A DNA stretch of 6,711 bases, taken from an uncultured Devosia sp. Lineage in GTDB: Bacteria; Pseudomonadota; Alphaproteobacteria; Rhizobiales; Devosiaceae. The notes beneath the pieces are model-generated. The model saw only the letters and a program-made list of their open reading frames with translations, made no database searches and was not told where the DNA came from. Both the position numbers and the translations under genes were made by a program. Below, piece by piece: positions 1 to 6,704 of this stretch (position 1 is its first letter; the number at the start of each line of letters is the position of its first letter). The stretch spans positions 1 through 6,711 of the forward strand of contig CAKTFF010000115.1 of NCBI GenBank assembly GCA_934553185.1, written 5' to 3'.

Positions 1-887
1 GGGCGGGTGGTCACTGCGGAGGCGAAGCCGAGTTCGCTGGCCAGGTCGAACTCGCGTTGACCCGCCGACAGAGGACCACCCAGGGGATAAGAGAAGTGTT
101 GCGGGCGCCGGCCGAAACGCTGTTGTAAGATATCGGCTGATCGCACCATCTCGTCGCGCGCCTGCTCGGCTGGCAGCTTGGCGAGTTCGTAGTGATGCAC
201 CGTGTGTGCGCCGATGGTGCACAAAGGCTCGGCGGCAAAGGTGGCGAGTTCGTCCCAGTCCATGATCAGGTCGCGGCACTGCCTCTGGAGATCAAAGCCG
301 TGTTGGGCTGCAAAGGTGCTTAGAAGGGTCAGGCGGTCAGCCTCAGGCATTTTGCGCATCTGCCAGTACAGCGCGTCGAAGGCGGCCTGCTTCTGCGCGG
401 TGGTTCCGGTGTCCACCTGGCCGGTCGGCAGTGTGATTGAGTCGTGAGCGGCGATGATGTCTTCTATGGCCTGCCACCATAACTCACCCGTACCATCCAC
501 CAACGCAGTGGGGACGTACAGCGTGAACGGCGCCTGTTGGGCGCGCAGGATGGGCAAGGCGTTGGCAAGATTGTCCTTGTAGCCATCGTCGAAGGTGAGC
601 ACCACAAAGCGCCGCCCAGCGCGTGGCTGAGCCAATCGCTCCAAGGCTTCGTCAAGGGAAACGATGTCGAGGCCTAGGTCACGCACGCGCTCGATGACAT
701 AGTCGAGAAAGTCGGGCCGCACCTGGAGGATGGCATTGGGCGAAAAGGCCGCCGGCGACCCCGGCAGCACCCGATGGAGCGTGAAGATCACCCCGCGCGA
801 TCGAGACAGGGCCCGCACAAGGCCCGGCAGGCGCGATAGCCAGAGGACCTCGAAGGTGGCGCGAATGGCGGCGTATTTGCCTGACAC
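1..887 (-). CDS. Polysaccharide deacetylase (NodB-fold, CE4), 3' end beyond window
   Basis: Predicted metal-dependent deacetylase that removes N- or O-acetyl groups from a polysaccharide or its lipid-linked precursor. About 295 residues are visible and the C-terminus is cut by the left edge. CE4 motifs seen: TFDDG with D100 (expected base) and D101 (expected metal ligand), H228-T-V-H-H232 (metal-binding HxxxH), and FSYPLGG at 265-271 (substrate-groove motif). The N-terminus (SGKYAAIRATFEVLW, then FTLHRVLPG) resembles the cytosolic-looking leader of deacetylases in alphaproteobacterial EPS loci; no signal peptide is evident. The GTG start at 887 is chosen because the frame has a stop a few codons upstream, inside the end of the co-polymerase gene, and no ATG or TTG lies between. 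Upstream is only a weak GGA-like ribosome site. The gap to the co-polymerase stop is 11 nt, so the two genes are probably co-transcribed and translationally coupled. Family assignment is firm; the substrate is unknown. Confidence 0.9.
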   Translation of the reverse strand, partial: MSGKYAAIRATFEVLWLSRLPGLVRALSRSRGVIFTLHRVLPGSPAAFSPNAILQVRPDFLDYVIERVRDLGLDIVSLDEALERLAQPRAGRRFVVLTFDDGYKDNLANALPILRAQQAPFTLYVPTALVDGTGELWWQAIEDIIAAHDSITLPTGQVDTGTTAQKQAAFDALYWQMRKMPEADRLTLLSTFAAQHGFDLQRQCRDLIMDWDELATFAAEPLCTIGAHTVHHYELAKLPAEQARDEMVRSADILQQRFGRRPQHFSYPLGGPLSAGQREFDLASELGFASAVTTR

Positions 888-898
888 GCCGCGTCCGA

Positions 899-3274
899 TC
901 AGGCTGCGACGCGCGCGGGGGCCGCGGCGACGTCACATTGCTCAAAGCCGGCGGCGCCGAGGCGCTGACGGGTCTCGCCCACCGCCTGCAGGTCGTCATC
1001 GTCGCCCGTCACCAGAACGAGGCGGCCTTCGAGACCATCGAACATGGGCAGGCTGGATGCGCTGCCGACGCGGCCGGTCATCAGCACCACGACTTCGTAG
1101 ATGTCGCCAAGAGCTTCCACCAGGGTCTGCGGCTTGGTGGAAGCAGCGTCGAGATTGCGCACCTGGCCCCAGGGCACTTCGGCAAAACTGTTGTCGGCAG
1201 ACTTTTGCACAACATCGCCGAAGCTTGCTTCGTCGTGGCTGAGATCGGTGATGCCGGGCTCTTCGGTGATCATGGCGCTGCCGGCATCCACGAGGGCAAC
1301 GCTGAGGCCGCGGGCCAGCGCGTCGCCCACCAGTTCTTCGGCGAAGGCGGAGCAATCCGCAAGGTTGCGGTGCGCCGCAAGGATCAGCAGATGGGTGCGG
1401 CCCAAAACCAGATCAGAAACAAGATCGCCAAAGGCAACGACATTGAGCGCAGAATGGGCCGTGGTTACCTTGACCGGGGCAACCACCGGTTCACGCAGGT
1501 TGAGGTCCGCTTCTTCGGCATAAGCTTGGGCGGCCAAGACAGGGGGCTCTTCCACAGCAGTAACGGGCTCTTCCTCGGCCTCAACGAGGTGGTCGTCAGC
1601 TTCCGCAACAAGCTCGGCATCGACCACGGGTTCATCTTCGGCCGTGTCGGGCTCGTGTTCCGCCTGCTGGGTGATCGTAGCAACGGCTACGGGCGGGGCG
1701 ATGAAGCGCGGCTCGATCTGTTCGAGCGGGTGGTGAATGTCGTTGTCCTCATCCGCCCCCTCCTCGACCATAGCCGCATCATCGGCTGGTTCTTCCCAGC
1801 GCTGCTCCGGTTCAAGCTCGGCCTCAACGAAGGGCGCCTCGTCGAGTTCATCCTGCGGCCGCTGGTAAACTGTTGCAGCAATGATGGCGCGGCCTGACGT
1901 CAGTTCGCTGAAGACGATGATGCCGATCTGGGTGAGCAGCGCAACCAGGCCGACGGCCAGAAGGATCAGTTGCGTCTTGGGCGAGGCCGGCGTCACGGAC
2001 GGCGCTGCCACGCTCACGACGCGGACGTCCGGCAGCGCCGAATTGGAGTCCACGCGCGACACTGCCTCGCTATAGCGCTGAAGATAGCCTTCCAGCAGGT
2101 CGCGCTGTGCCTTGGCTTCACGCTCGAGGCTGTCAAGCGTCACTGTGTCGGTGGTCGCCGTCGAGGCGGACGACTTGGCGCGCGTCAGGTCAGCCTGCAG
2201 CGAGGTTTCGAGATCGGCTTCGATCTGGGCTTCCGCTTCCAGCGCATCGGCGACGCGACGGCCTTCGATTGCGATCTGGTTGTTGAGCTCGGCGATCTGC
2301 GCGGTCATCGCAAGAATGGTCGGGTGATTGGACAAAAGGGTCGCCGAACGCTGCGCGCGCTCGCCCTGCAGCTGTGCCTTCTGCTGGTTGAGTTGCTGGA
2401 TGATCACCGAGTCGCGGACATCAGCAACCCCGTCGATCGGCTGGCCGCGCTCGATCATGCCGCGGATTAGAGCGGCGCGCGACAGGGCGGTATTCTTCCG
2501 CTCCTGGGCAGCGTTGATCTGGGTGGCGATGGTGGAGAGGTTCTGGTCGAGCAGGCTTGTGTTGTTGGAGCCGGTGAACAGGTCGTTGTCCACCCGGAAG
2601 TTCGCGACGGCGGTTTCAGCCTCGGTAACAGAAACACGCAGCTTGGCGATCTCGTCGGCCAACCAGCTCGACGCTTCAGCGGTGTCGGACAGTGACAGGG
2701 ATGCGCGGCGTGCCACATGCGCGTTGGCCACGGCATTGGCGATCTCTGCCGCCAGTTGTGGGCTGGTGGAGCGCACGAGCACCGAGATGATGCGCGAATC
2801 GCGCTCTTGCACCACGGTCAGGCGATCATAAAGGGTGTTGAGAACAACTTCGTCCACACTGACCGGCGTTGAGCGGCGGCCAAACAACTGGCCGACGATC
2901 GCCAGCGGCGAGAAGCCAGAGTTGGCCGTGCCGTTGAATTCGGGCTCCGACCGGAGGTCCAGACGGTCGATCACGGTCAAGAGTGTATCACGCGACTTGA
3001 TCAGCTCGATCTGGCTGGAAACGACACCGGCGTCGCTGCCGCCCGTGGAGGGCGCCTGCTCGTTTGCGGAGCGCGTGTAGATGTTGGAGCGCGGCTCCAC
3101 CAGGATAGAGGCGGAGGACTCATATAGGCGCGGCATGAACATCAGCACGGCAAAGGTCAGCGCCAGCAGCAGGGCTGTCACCACGACGATGCGCGGCAAG
3201 CGCTTCACCACGGCTCCAAGAACCGCCCCTGCATCGATCCGAGCGTCCCGCACGTTTTGCGACTCAAACGCCAT
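899..3274 (-). CDS. Wzz/GumC/ExoP-type polysaccharide co-polymerase with degenerate kinase-like C-terminus
   Basis: A 791-residue inner-membrane chain-length/export co-polymerase, close in length to ExoP-type proteins. Order: cytosolic N-terminus; TM1 about 28-48; Wzz-like periplasmic domain beginning with YESSASILVEPRS at 51-63; long coiled-coil region about 195-405; GNVR-like end (LLEGYLQRYSEAVSR 393-407); proline motif P425-x3-P429-x2-P432-K433; TM2 about 435-457; acidic linker about 471-600 (41 Asp/Glu, 4 Arg, no Lys); and a C-terminal P-loop-like fold about 610-780. In that fold the Walker A stretch reads AAHRNLADCS (633-642), with Asp640 where Lys is expected. Walker A' reads ALVDAG (660-665), with one Asp lost, and Walker B reads VVVLMTG (728-734), with no Asp. 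EPGITDLS (672-679) still matches BY-kinases. No Tyr follows Y726. Autokinase activity is therefore unlikely (inference). The ATG at 3274 is preferred over one 26 codons upstream: it has GGGG seven bases before it and gives a normal N-terminus. It opens the leftward operon. Confidence 0.92.
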   Translation of the reverse strand: MAFESQNVRDARIDAGAVLGAVVKRLPRIVVVTALLLALTFAVLMFMPRLYESSASILVEPRSNIYTRSANEQAPSTGGSDAGVVSSQIELIKSRDTLLTVIDRLDLRSEPEFNGTANSGFSPLAIVGQLFGRRSTPVSVDEVVLNTLYDRLTVVQERDSRIISVLVRSTSPQLAAEIANAVANAHVARRASLSLSDTAEASSWLADEIAKLRVSVTEAETAVANFRVDNDLFTGSNNTSLLDQNLSTIATQINAAQERKNTALSRAALIRGMIERGQPIDGVADVRDSVIIQQLNQQKAQLQGERAQRSATLLSNHPTILAMTAQIAELNNQIAIEGRRVADALEAEAQIEADLETSLQADLTRAKSSASTATTDTVTLDSLEREAKAQRDLLEGYLQRYSEAVSRVDSNSALPDVRVVSVAAPSVTPASPKTQLILLAVGLVALLTQIGIIVFSELTSGRAIIAATVYQRPQDELDEAPFVEAELEPEQRWEEPADDAAMVEEGADEDNDIHHPLEQIEPRFIAPPVAVATITQQAEHEPDTAEDEPVVDAELVAEADDHLVEAEEEPVTAVEEPPVLAAQAYAEEADLNLREPVVAPVKVTTAHSALNVVAFGDLVSDLVLGRTHLLILAAHRNLADCSAFAEELVGDALARGLSVALVDAGSAMITEEPGITDLSHDEASFGDVVQKSADNSFAEVPWGQVRNLDAASTKPQTLVEALGDIYEVVVLMTGRVGSASSLPMFDGLEGRLVLVTGDDDDLQAVGETRQRLGAAGFEQCDVAAAPARVAA

Positions 3275-3281
3275 TGCTTTA

Positions 3282-3297
3282 CCCCGCTTTGTCGGGG
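3282..3297 (-). promoter_or_regulatory. Small hairpin covering the SD-like site of the co-polymerase gene
   Basis: On the minus-strand transcript CCCCG (3297-3293) can pair with CGGGG (3286-3282) across a 6-base loop. The GGGG arm sits 7 nt before the ATG at 3274, where a Shine-Dalgarno would be, so folding would mask the ribosome site. The stem is only five pairs, and chance occurrence in GC-rich DNA is quite possible. Confidence 0.3.
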
Positions 3298-3416
3298 GTT
3301 TATCGCTCGCACACGGTAAGCAATCCGTTAACCGCCTCGCAGGACGCAACATATCGGCGCGGTGGAGAGGGTTTATTAACTACGCCGCGTAACATTAGCG
3401 CCACCTTGAACTGCGC

Positions 3417-3421
3417 GAGAG
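3417..3421 (+). promoter_or_regulatory. Ribosome binding site of the export lipoprotein gene
   Basis: GAGAG lies 4 nt before the ATG at 3426. It is a short, closely spaced Shine-Dalgarno match that supports this start over the in-frame ATG three codons later. The chosen start also gives the Arg2 expected in the n-region of a signal peptide. Confidence 0.45.
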
Positions 3422-3425
3422 TGTC

Positions 3426-3977
3426 ATGCGCTGGATGCCCATTGTTACCCTGGCGCTGATGCTGCCGCTGGCCGCCTGTGCGTCGACCCGTCCTGCGACC
3501 TATCTGGTCGAGACCAAGGGCCCCTATCAGCTCGATACGGGCGATGCGGTGCGCGTCACCGTGTATGGCGACGAAGAACTGAGCGAGACCTACCGTGTCG
3601 ATGACAGCGGGGCGATCGCCTTTCCGCTGGTCGGCCCCATCAAGGTGCGCGGCGCAACCACAGCAGCAGCAGCAGACCGGCTCGCTGCAGCCTTGGCTAA
3701 TGGCTATATGCGCAACCCCAATGTGGCGGTGGAAGTCGCCGAATACCGGCCCTTCTTCATCCAGGGCGAAGTCACCAATGCGGGACAGTTCGAATATGTC
3801 TATGGCATGACCGTGCGCTCGGCGATCAGCAAATCGGGCGGGTTCTCCGAGACGGCCGATCGCGACAAGGCGCTGGTTTACCGCCGCCAGGGAGACGAGA
3901 TGGTCAAGGGAACGGTTGATCTCGACTATCCGATCTATCCAGGCGACACGATCGTCGTTCTCGAACGCTGGTTCTGA
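3426..3977 (+). CDS. Short Wza/OPX-family polysaccharide export lipoprotein
   Basis: A 183-residue outer-membrane polysaccharide export (OPX) protein. A signal peptide with Arg2 and hydrophobic core 5-16 ends in a lipobox L15-A-A-C18, so Cys18 should be lipidated by signal peptidase II. The Poly_export domain spans about 33-106 (YQLDTGDAVRVTVYGDEELS through NPNVAVEVAEY). One SLBB-like domain follows, about 109-154 (FIQGEVTNAGQFEYVYGMTV), and it ends at a YPGDTIVVLERWF strand (171-183). It is far shorter than E. coli Wza (about 380 residues): there is one SLBB unit and no C-terminal helix to span the outer membrane. It probably forms the periplasmic ring meeting the co-polymerase encoded divergently next door. 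It is first in the rightward unit, and its TGA shares one base with the next gene's ATG. Family assignment is firm; how the outer membrane is crossed is unclear. Confidence 0.93.
   Translation: MRWMPIVTLALMLPLAACASTRPATYLVETKGPYQLDTGDAVRVTVYGDEELSETYRVDDSGAIAFPLVGPIKVRGATTAAAADRLAAALANGYMRNPNVAVEVAEYRPFFIQGEVTNAGQFEYVYGMTVRSAISKSGGFSETADRDKALVYRRQGDEMVKGTVDLDYPIYPGDTIVVLERWF
3661..3675 (+). repeat. Trinucleotide tract (CAG)5 inside the export lipoprotein gene
   Basis: Five perfect CAG units, read in frame as ACA-GCA-GCA-GCA-GCA-GAC, encode T79, A80-A83 and D84 in the Ala-rich helix of the Poly_export domain. Gain or loss of a unit would change length by one residue without a frameshift. Confidence 0.85.
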
Positions 3978-5107
3978 TGGCGGAGCGCAGGCTTCGCATC
4001 CTTCAAGTGATGCGCGCCCCCGTTGGCGGCCTGTTCCGGCATGTCGCCGACTTGACGCGCGAACTTGCCGGTCGGGGCCATGACGTTGGCCTCGTGGTCG
4101 ACAGCCTTGCCAATGATGGGCAGACCGAAAGCAAGTTGCAGGCCCTTCAACCTTTCGCCAGCCTTGGCATTCACCGCTTCGCCATGCCGCGCGTGCTTGG
4201 CTCGGGCGACATACGGACGCCCTTTGCGGTGCGCCGCCTAGCCCGTTCGCTCGACATTGATGTTCTCCATGGGCATGGCGCGAAGGGCGGCTTTTATGCG
4301 CGCCTGGCGCGTGCGGGCGGCAGCAAGGCCTTGCCGCTCTACACTCCGCATGGCGGCGTGCTGCACTTCTCGCGCCACTCCGCTTCTGGTCGCGTCTTTC
4401 ACCAGCTCGAACGGCTGCTGATGCGGCAGACCTCGGCGATCATCTTTGAAAGCGCCTACGCGCAATCAACCTATGCTGCGCTGATCGGGGCGCCTACCTG
4501 CCCTGCAGCCGTGATCCACAATGGCTTGGCGACCGACGAGTTCGTGCCGGTTCAGCCGGATGAGGAAGCAGCCGATTTCGTGTTTGTGGGTGAGTTGCGG
4601 GCGCTTAAGGGCATCCATGTTCTGGTTGAAGCACTGAGTGGCGTCGTGCGCCAGGATGGCCAGAAGGCGACCCTCATTATGGCTGGGGACGGCGGCGACC
4701 GCCCGGCACTCGAAGCCCAGATCGAACGGCTCGGTTTGGCTGAGTGCGTGACCCTGCTCGGCGCACAACCTGCGCGTCCCACATTTCGCCGTGGTCGCGT
4801 CGCCGTCGTTCCATCGCTCGCCGAGTCCCTGCCCTATGTGGTGCTGGAGGCTGCGGCGTCGCAACTGCCGGTGATCGCCACGCAGGTCGGCGGCATACCC
4901 GAAATTTTTGGATCCACCGCACAAAGCCTCGTGCCTCCGAACGATGTCGCAGCTTTGCGAGCTGCCATGCAGATGGCCTTGAACGATCCAGCCGCTGCCC
5001 AAATGGAGATGCAAACACGGCTTCGTTTTGTGGCTGACCGCTTCTCGCTTGCAACCATGGTGGACCAGATAGAAGCCCTATACGGCGCGTCGATAGAGAG
5101 AGCCTGA
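3977..5107 (+). CDS. Family 4 glycosyltransferase (GT-B fold)
   Basis: A 376-residue cytosolic, membrane-associated retaining glycosyltransferase, predicted to add a sugar from a nucleotide donor to the lipid-linked repeat unit. The N-terminal acceptor half begins RLRILQVMRAPVGGLFRHV (5-23) with the Gly-rich loop typical of GT4. HGHGAKGG (98-105) and YTPHGG (122-127) follow, then the linker VIHNGL (179-184). The donor half begins FVFVGELRALKGIHVLVEAL (201-220), continues with MAGDGGDRP (235-243), and carries the EX7E motif E283-SLPYVVL-E291, followed by PVIATQVGGIPEIFG (298-312). Length and motifs are complete, with no sign of a frameshift. Its ATG overlaps the previous TGA by one base (TGATG) and no good Shine-Dalgarno precedes it, suggesting translation by coupling to the export gene. 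Donor sugar and linkage cannot be read from sequence. Confidence 0.92.
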   Translation: MAERRLRILQVMRAPVGGLFRHVADLTRELAGRGHDVGLVVDSLANDGQTESKLQALQPFASLGIHRFAMPRVLGSGDIRTPFAVRRLARSLDIDVLHGHGAKGGFYARLARAGGSKALPLYTPHGGVLHFSRHSASGRVFHQLERLLMRQTSAIIFESAYAQSTYAALIGAPTCPAAVIHNGLATDEFVPVQPDEEAADFVFVGELRALKGIHVLVEALSGVVRQDGQKATLIMAGDGGDRPALEAQIERLGLAECVTLLGAQPARPTFRRGRVAVVPSLAESLPYVVLEAAASQLPVIATQVGGIPEIFGSTAQSLVPPNDVAALRAAMQMALNDPAAAQMEMQTRLRFVADRFSLATMVDQIEALYGASIERA

Positions 5108-5180
5108 GGCTGCGATTTCATTGGGCGTAAACCCATTGGTACCATAGTGCCGGCTATCTGCCCCGTTCCGGTTACGCCCC
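5108..5180 (+). promoter_or_regulatory. Gap before the phosphotransferase; possible weak promoter
   Basis: This 73-nt gap holds an 8-bp palindrome TGGTACCA (about 5136-5143) next to a weak TGGG...CCCA inverted pair. TTGGGC (5121-5126) and CATAGT (5143-5148), 16 nt apart, match promoter boxes at 3 and 4 of 6 positions. No strong terminator stem with a T-run is present, so read-through from the glycosyltransferase is likely. No Shine-Dalgarno is visible before the ATG at 5181. Confidence 0.25.
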
Positions 5181-6704
5181 ATGTATCGAGTTGACCCCAA
5201 GCAAGCCGTGTTGGATCACGTTTCCAAGCAGACGGCTGCCGGTGATGCCGATCGTCCCCTGTCACCTGGCGCAGAAGCCATCATCGCTGCGCCCGTCGAG
5301 CGTGGGATTTCAGGCGCTGTTGTCGCCGGCGTCGCTCAGGTGCTCGAAGCGGTGCTGCTCGCGGCGCTCGGCTATGGCATCTACGAATACTACGTTGCGC
5401 TGGGGCAGCCCGAATTCTATCTGCCGGTGATCCTGGTCTCGTGCCTTCTGGCCAATGTCCTGTTTAATGCTGGCCGCACCCACCGCATTGCCGCTTACCG
5501 GACCCTGTTTAACCAGATCGGCCGGGTGTTGGTGGGCTGGACCATAGTGGTGACGGTGCTGATGGTCGGTATCTTCTTTTTCAAGGCAGGAGACCATTTT
5601 TCCCGCGTTTGGCTGGTGAGTTGGTATGTCGGGGGCGCCATCCTGCTCGTGGCCTATCGCCTCGCTTTGCGCGCTGTCGTGCGCCAATGGACCAGCGCCG
5701 GCCGGCTGCGGCGTCGCACCGTTATCGTAGGCGGCGGCAAGGATGCCGAAGTGCTGATCGAGCAGATCAAAGCCAGTGCCAGCAACGACATTGCCTTGCT
5801 GGGGCTGTTCGACGACCGCATCGACGATCGCTCACCGGAAAATGTCGCCGGCTATCCCAAGCTGGGCAAGGTTGCCGACCTGATCGAATTCGCCCGCCGC
5901 ACGAATGTGGACCTGGTGATCGTGTCCATGCCGCTATCAGCGGAAAAGCGCGTACTAGACATGCTGACCCAGCTTTGGGTGCTGCCGGTCGATATCCGTC
6001 TCTCGGCGCATATGAGCAAGCTCAAGTTCACCAACAAGGCTTACTCTTATGTGGGCGACATCGCCGTGTTCGACATGGCGGACCGCCCCATCTCGGACTG
6101 GAATCTCGTCTTCAAGTGGGTGTTCGACAAGGTCGTGGCGCTGGCCGCGCTGATCCTCCTATCCCCCATCATGGTCGCGACCGCCATTGCCATCAAGCTC
6201 GAGAGCCCTGGCCCGGTGTTCTTCCGGCAGAACCGGCATGGCTTCAACAACGAGCTGATCAAGATCTTTAAGTTTCGCTCGATGCGCACCGACATGCTCG
6301 ATGCCGGGGCCGCCAAGCTCGTGACCAAGGACGATCCGCGTGTCACCCGGGTGGGCAAGTTCATCCGCAAGACCTCGATCGACGAGCTGCCGCAGTTGTT
6401 CAACGTTCTTAAGGGCGAGTTGTCGATTGTAGGCCCCCGCCCCCACGCGCTTCAGGCCAAGGCCGACAACCAGCTCTATTATGAAGCCGTGGAAGGCTAT
6501 TTCGCCCGCCACCGCGTCAAGCCCGGCATGACCGGCTGGGCGCAGATCAACGGCTGGCGCGGGGAAACCGACACGATCGACAAGATCATGAACCGGGTGA
6601 ACCACGACCTCTACTATATCGAGCACTGGTCGATCCTGTTCGACCTCTACATTGTGGTGATGACGCCGGTGTCACTCGTGTCGAAAAGCGAGAACGCCTA
6701 TTGA
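5181..6704 (+). CDS. Undecaprenyl-phosphate hexose-1-phosphate transferase (polyprenyl glycosylphosphotransferase)
   Basis: A 507-residue polytopic initiating enzyme of the WcaJ/PssY/HfsE/WbaP group. It transfers hexose-1-phosphate (glucose or galactose most likely) from a UDP-sugar to undecaprenyl phosphate, the first step of the repeat unit. After about 45 polar residues come four membrane segments, about 47-70, 81-96, 116-134 and 144-163. A Rossmann-like domain follows (VIVGGGKDAEVL 181-192), then a hydrophobic, probably re-entrant, helix 314-340. The catalytic Bac_transf domain carries ESPGPVFFRQ (341-350), KFRSMRTD (364-371), the Asp-Glu pair D401-E402 in TSIDELPQ, SIVGPRPHA (415-423), and VKPGMTGWAQINGWRGETDT (446-465). 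It ends DLYYIEHWSILFDLYIVVMTP, and no domain is missing. The ATG at 5181 is the first in frame after a TAG at 5145. The stop TGA lies inside TTGA, which could also start a downstream gene. Exact sugar is inferred only. Confidence 0.95.
   Translation: MYRVDPKQAVLDHVSKQTAAGDADRPLSPGAEAIIAAPVERGISGAVVAGVAQVLEAVLLAALGYGIYEYYVALGQPEFYLPVILVSCLLANVLFNAGRTHRIAAYRTLFNQIGRVLVGWTIVVTVLMVGIFFFKAGDHFSRVWLVSWYVGGAILLVAYRLALRAVVRQWTSAGRLRRRTVIVGGGKDAEVLIEQIKASASNDIALLGLFDDRIDDRSPENVAGYPKLGKVADLIEFARRTNVDLVIVSMPLSAEKRVLDMLTQLWVLPVDIRLSAHMSKLKFTNKAYSYVGDIAVFDMADRPISDWNLVFKWVFDKVVALAALILLSPIMVATAIAIKLESPGPVFFRQNRHGFNNELIKIFKFRSMRTDMLDAGAAKLVTKDDPRVTRVGKFIRKTSIDELPQLFNVLKGELSIVGPRPHALQAKADNQLYYEAVEGYFARHRVKPGMTGWAQINGWRGETDTIDKIMNRVNHDLYYIEHWSILFDLYIVVMTPVSLVSKSENAY

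Larger units (their letters stand above)
3275..3425. promoter_or_regulatory. Divergent intergenic control region
   Basis: These 151 bases separate the co-polymerase start (leftward) from the export lipoprotein start (rightward), so promoters for both units are expected here. The region is more AT-rich than the genes, notably around GGGTTTATTAACTACG (3369-3384) and CCGTTAACCG (3325-3334). I could not pick a convincing -35/-10 pair on either strand. The presence of promoters is inferred from gene layout alone. Confidence 0.5.

Noticed and set aside
679..1242. Arg/Pro/Ala-rich frames on both strands around the co-polymerase/deacetylase junction
   Set aside because: Composition is typical of out-of-frame translation of GC-rich genes; the deacetylase and co-polymerase frames explain this DNA.
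938..1897. Long open frame (319 codons) on the plus strand, antisense to the co-polymerase
   Set aside because: It lies entirely opposite a gene with clear family motifs, has no recognisable domain, and open antisense frames of this length are common in GC-rich DNA.
2328..2831. Ser/Arg-rich plus-strand frame of 167 codons
   Set aside because: Antisense shadow of the coiled-coil and Wzz-like part of the co-polymerase; no start signal or domain.
3296..3376. GGGTTTAT repeated at 3296-3303 and 3369-3376, 73 bp apart in the divergent region
   Set aside because: The spacing is close to seven helical turns, but a single 8-base direct repeat is not far from chance in 151 bases and neither copy is palindromic, so I do not call an operator.
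3325..3392. TTAAC half-sites reminiscent of CtrA boxes (TTAA-N7-TTAA)
   Set aside because: TTAA occurs at 3328 and 3376, but neither has a second TTAA seven bases away.
4466..5265. Several minus-strand frames opposite the glycosyltransferase
   Set aside because: They overlap an intact GT4 gene with all motifs and show no family resemblance of their own.
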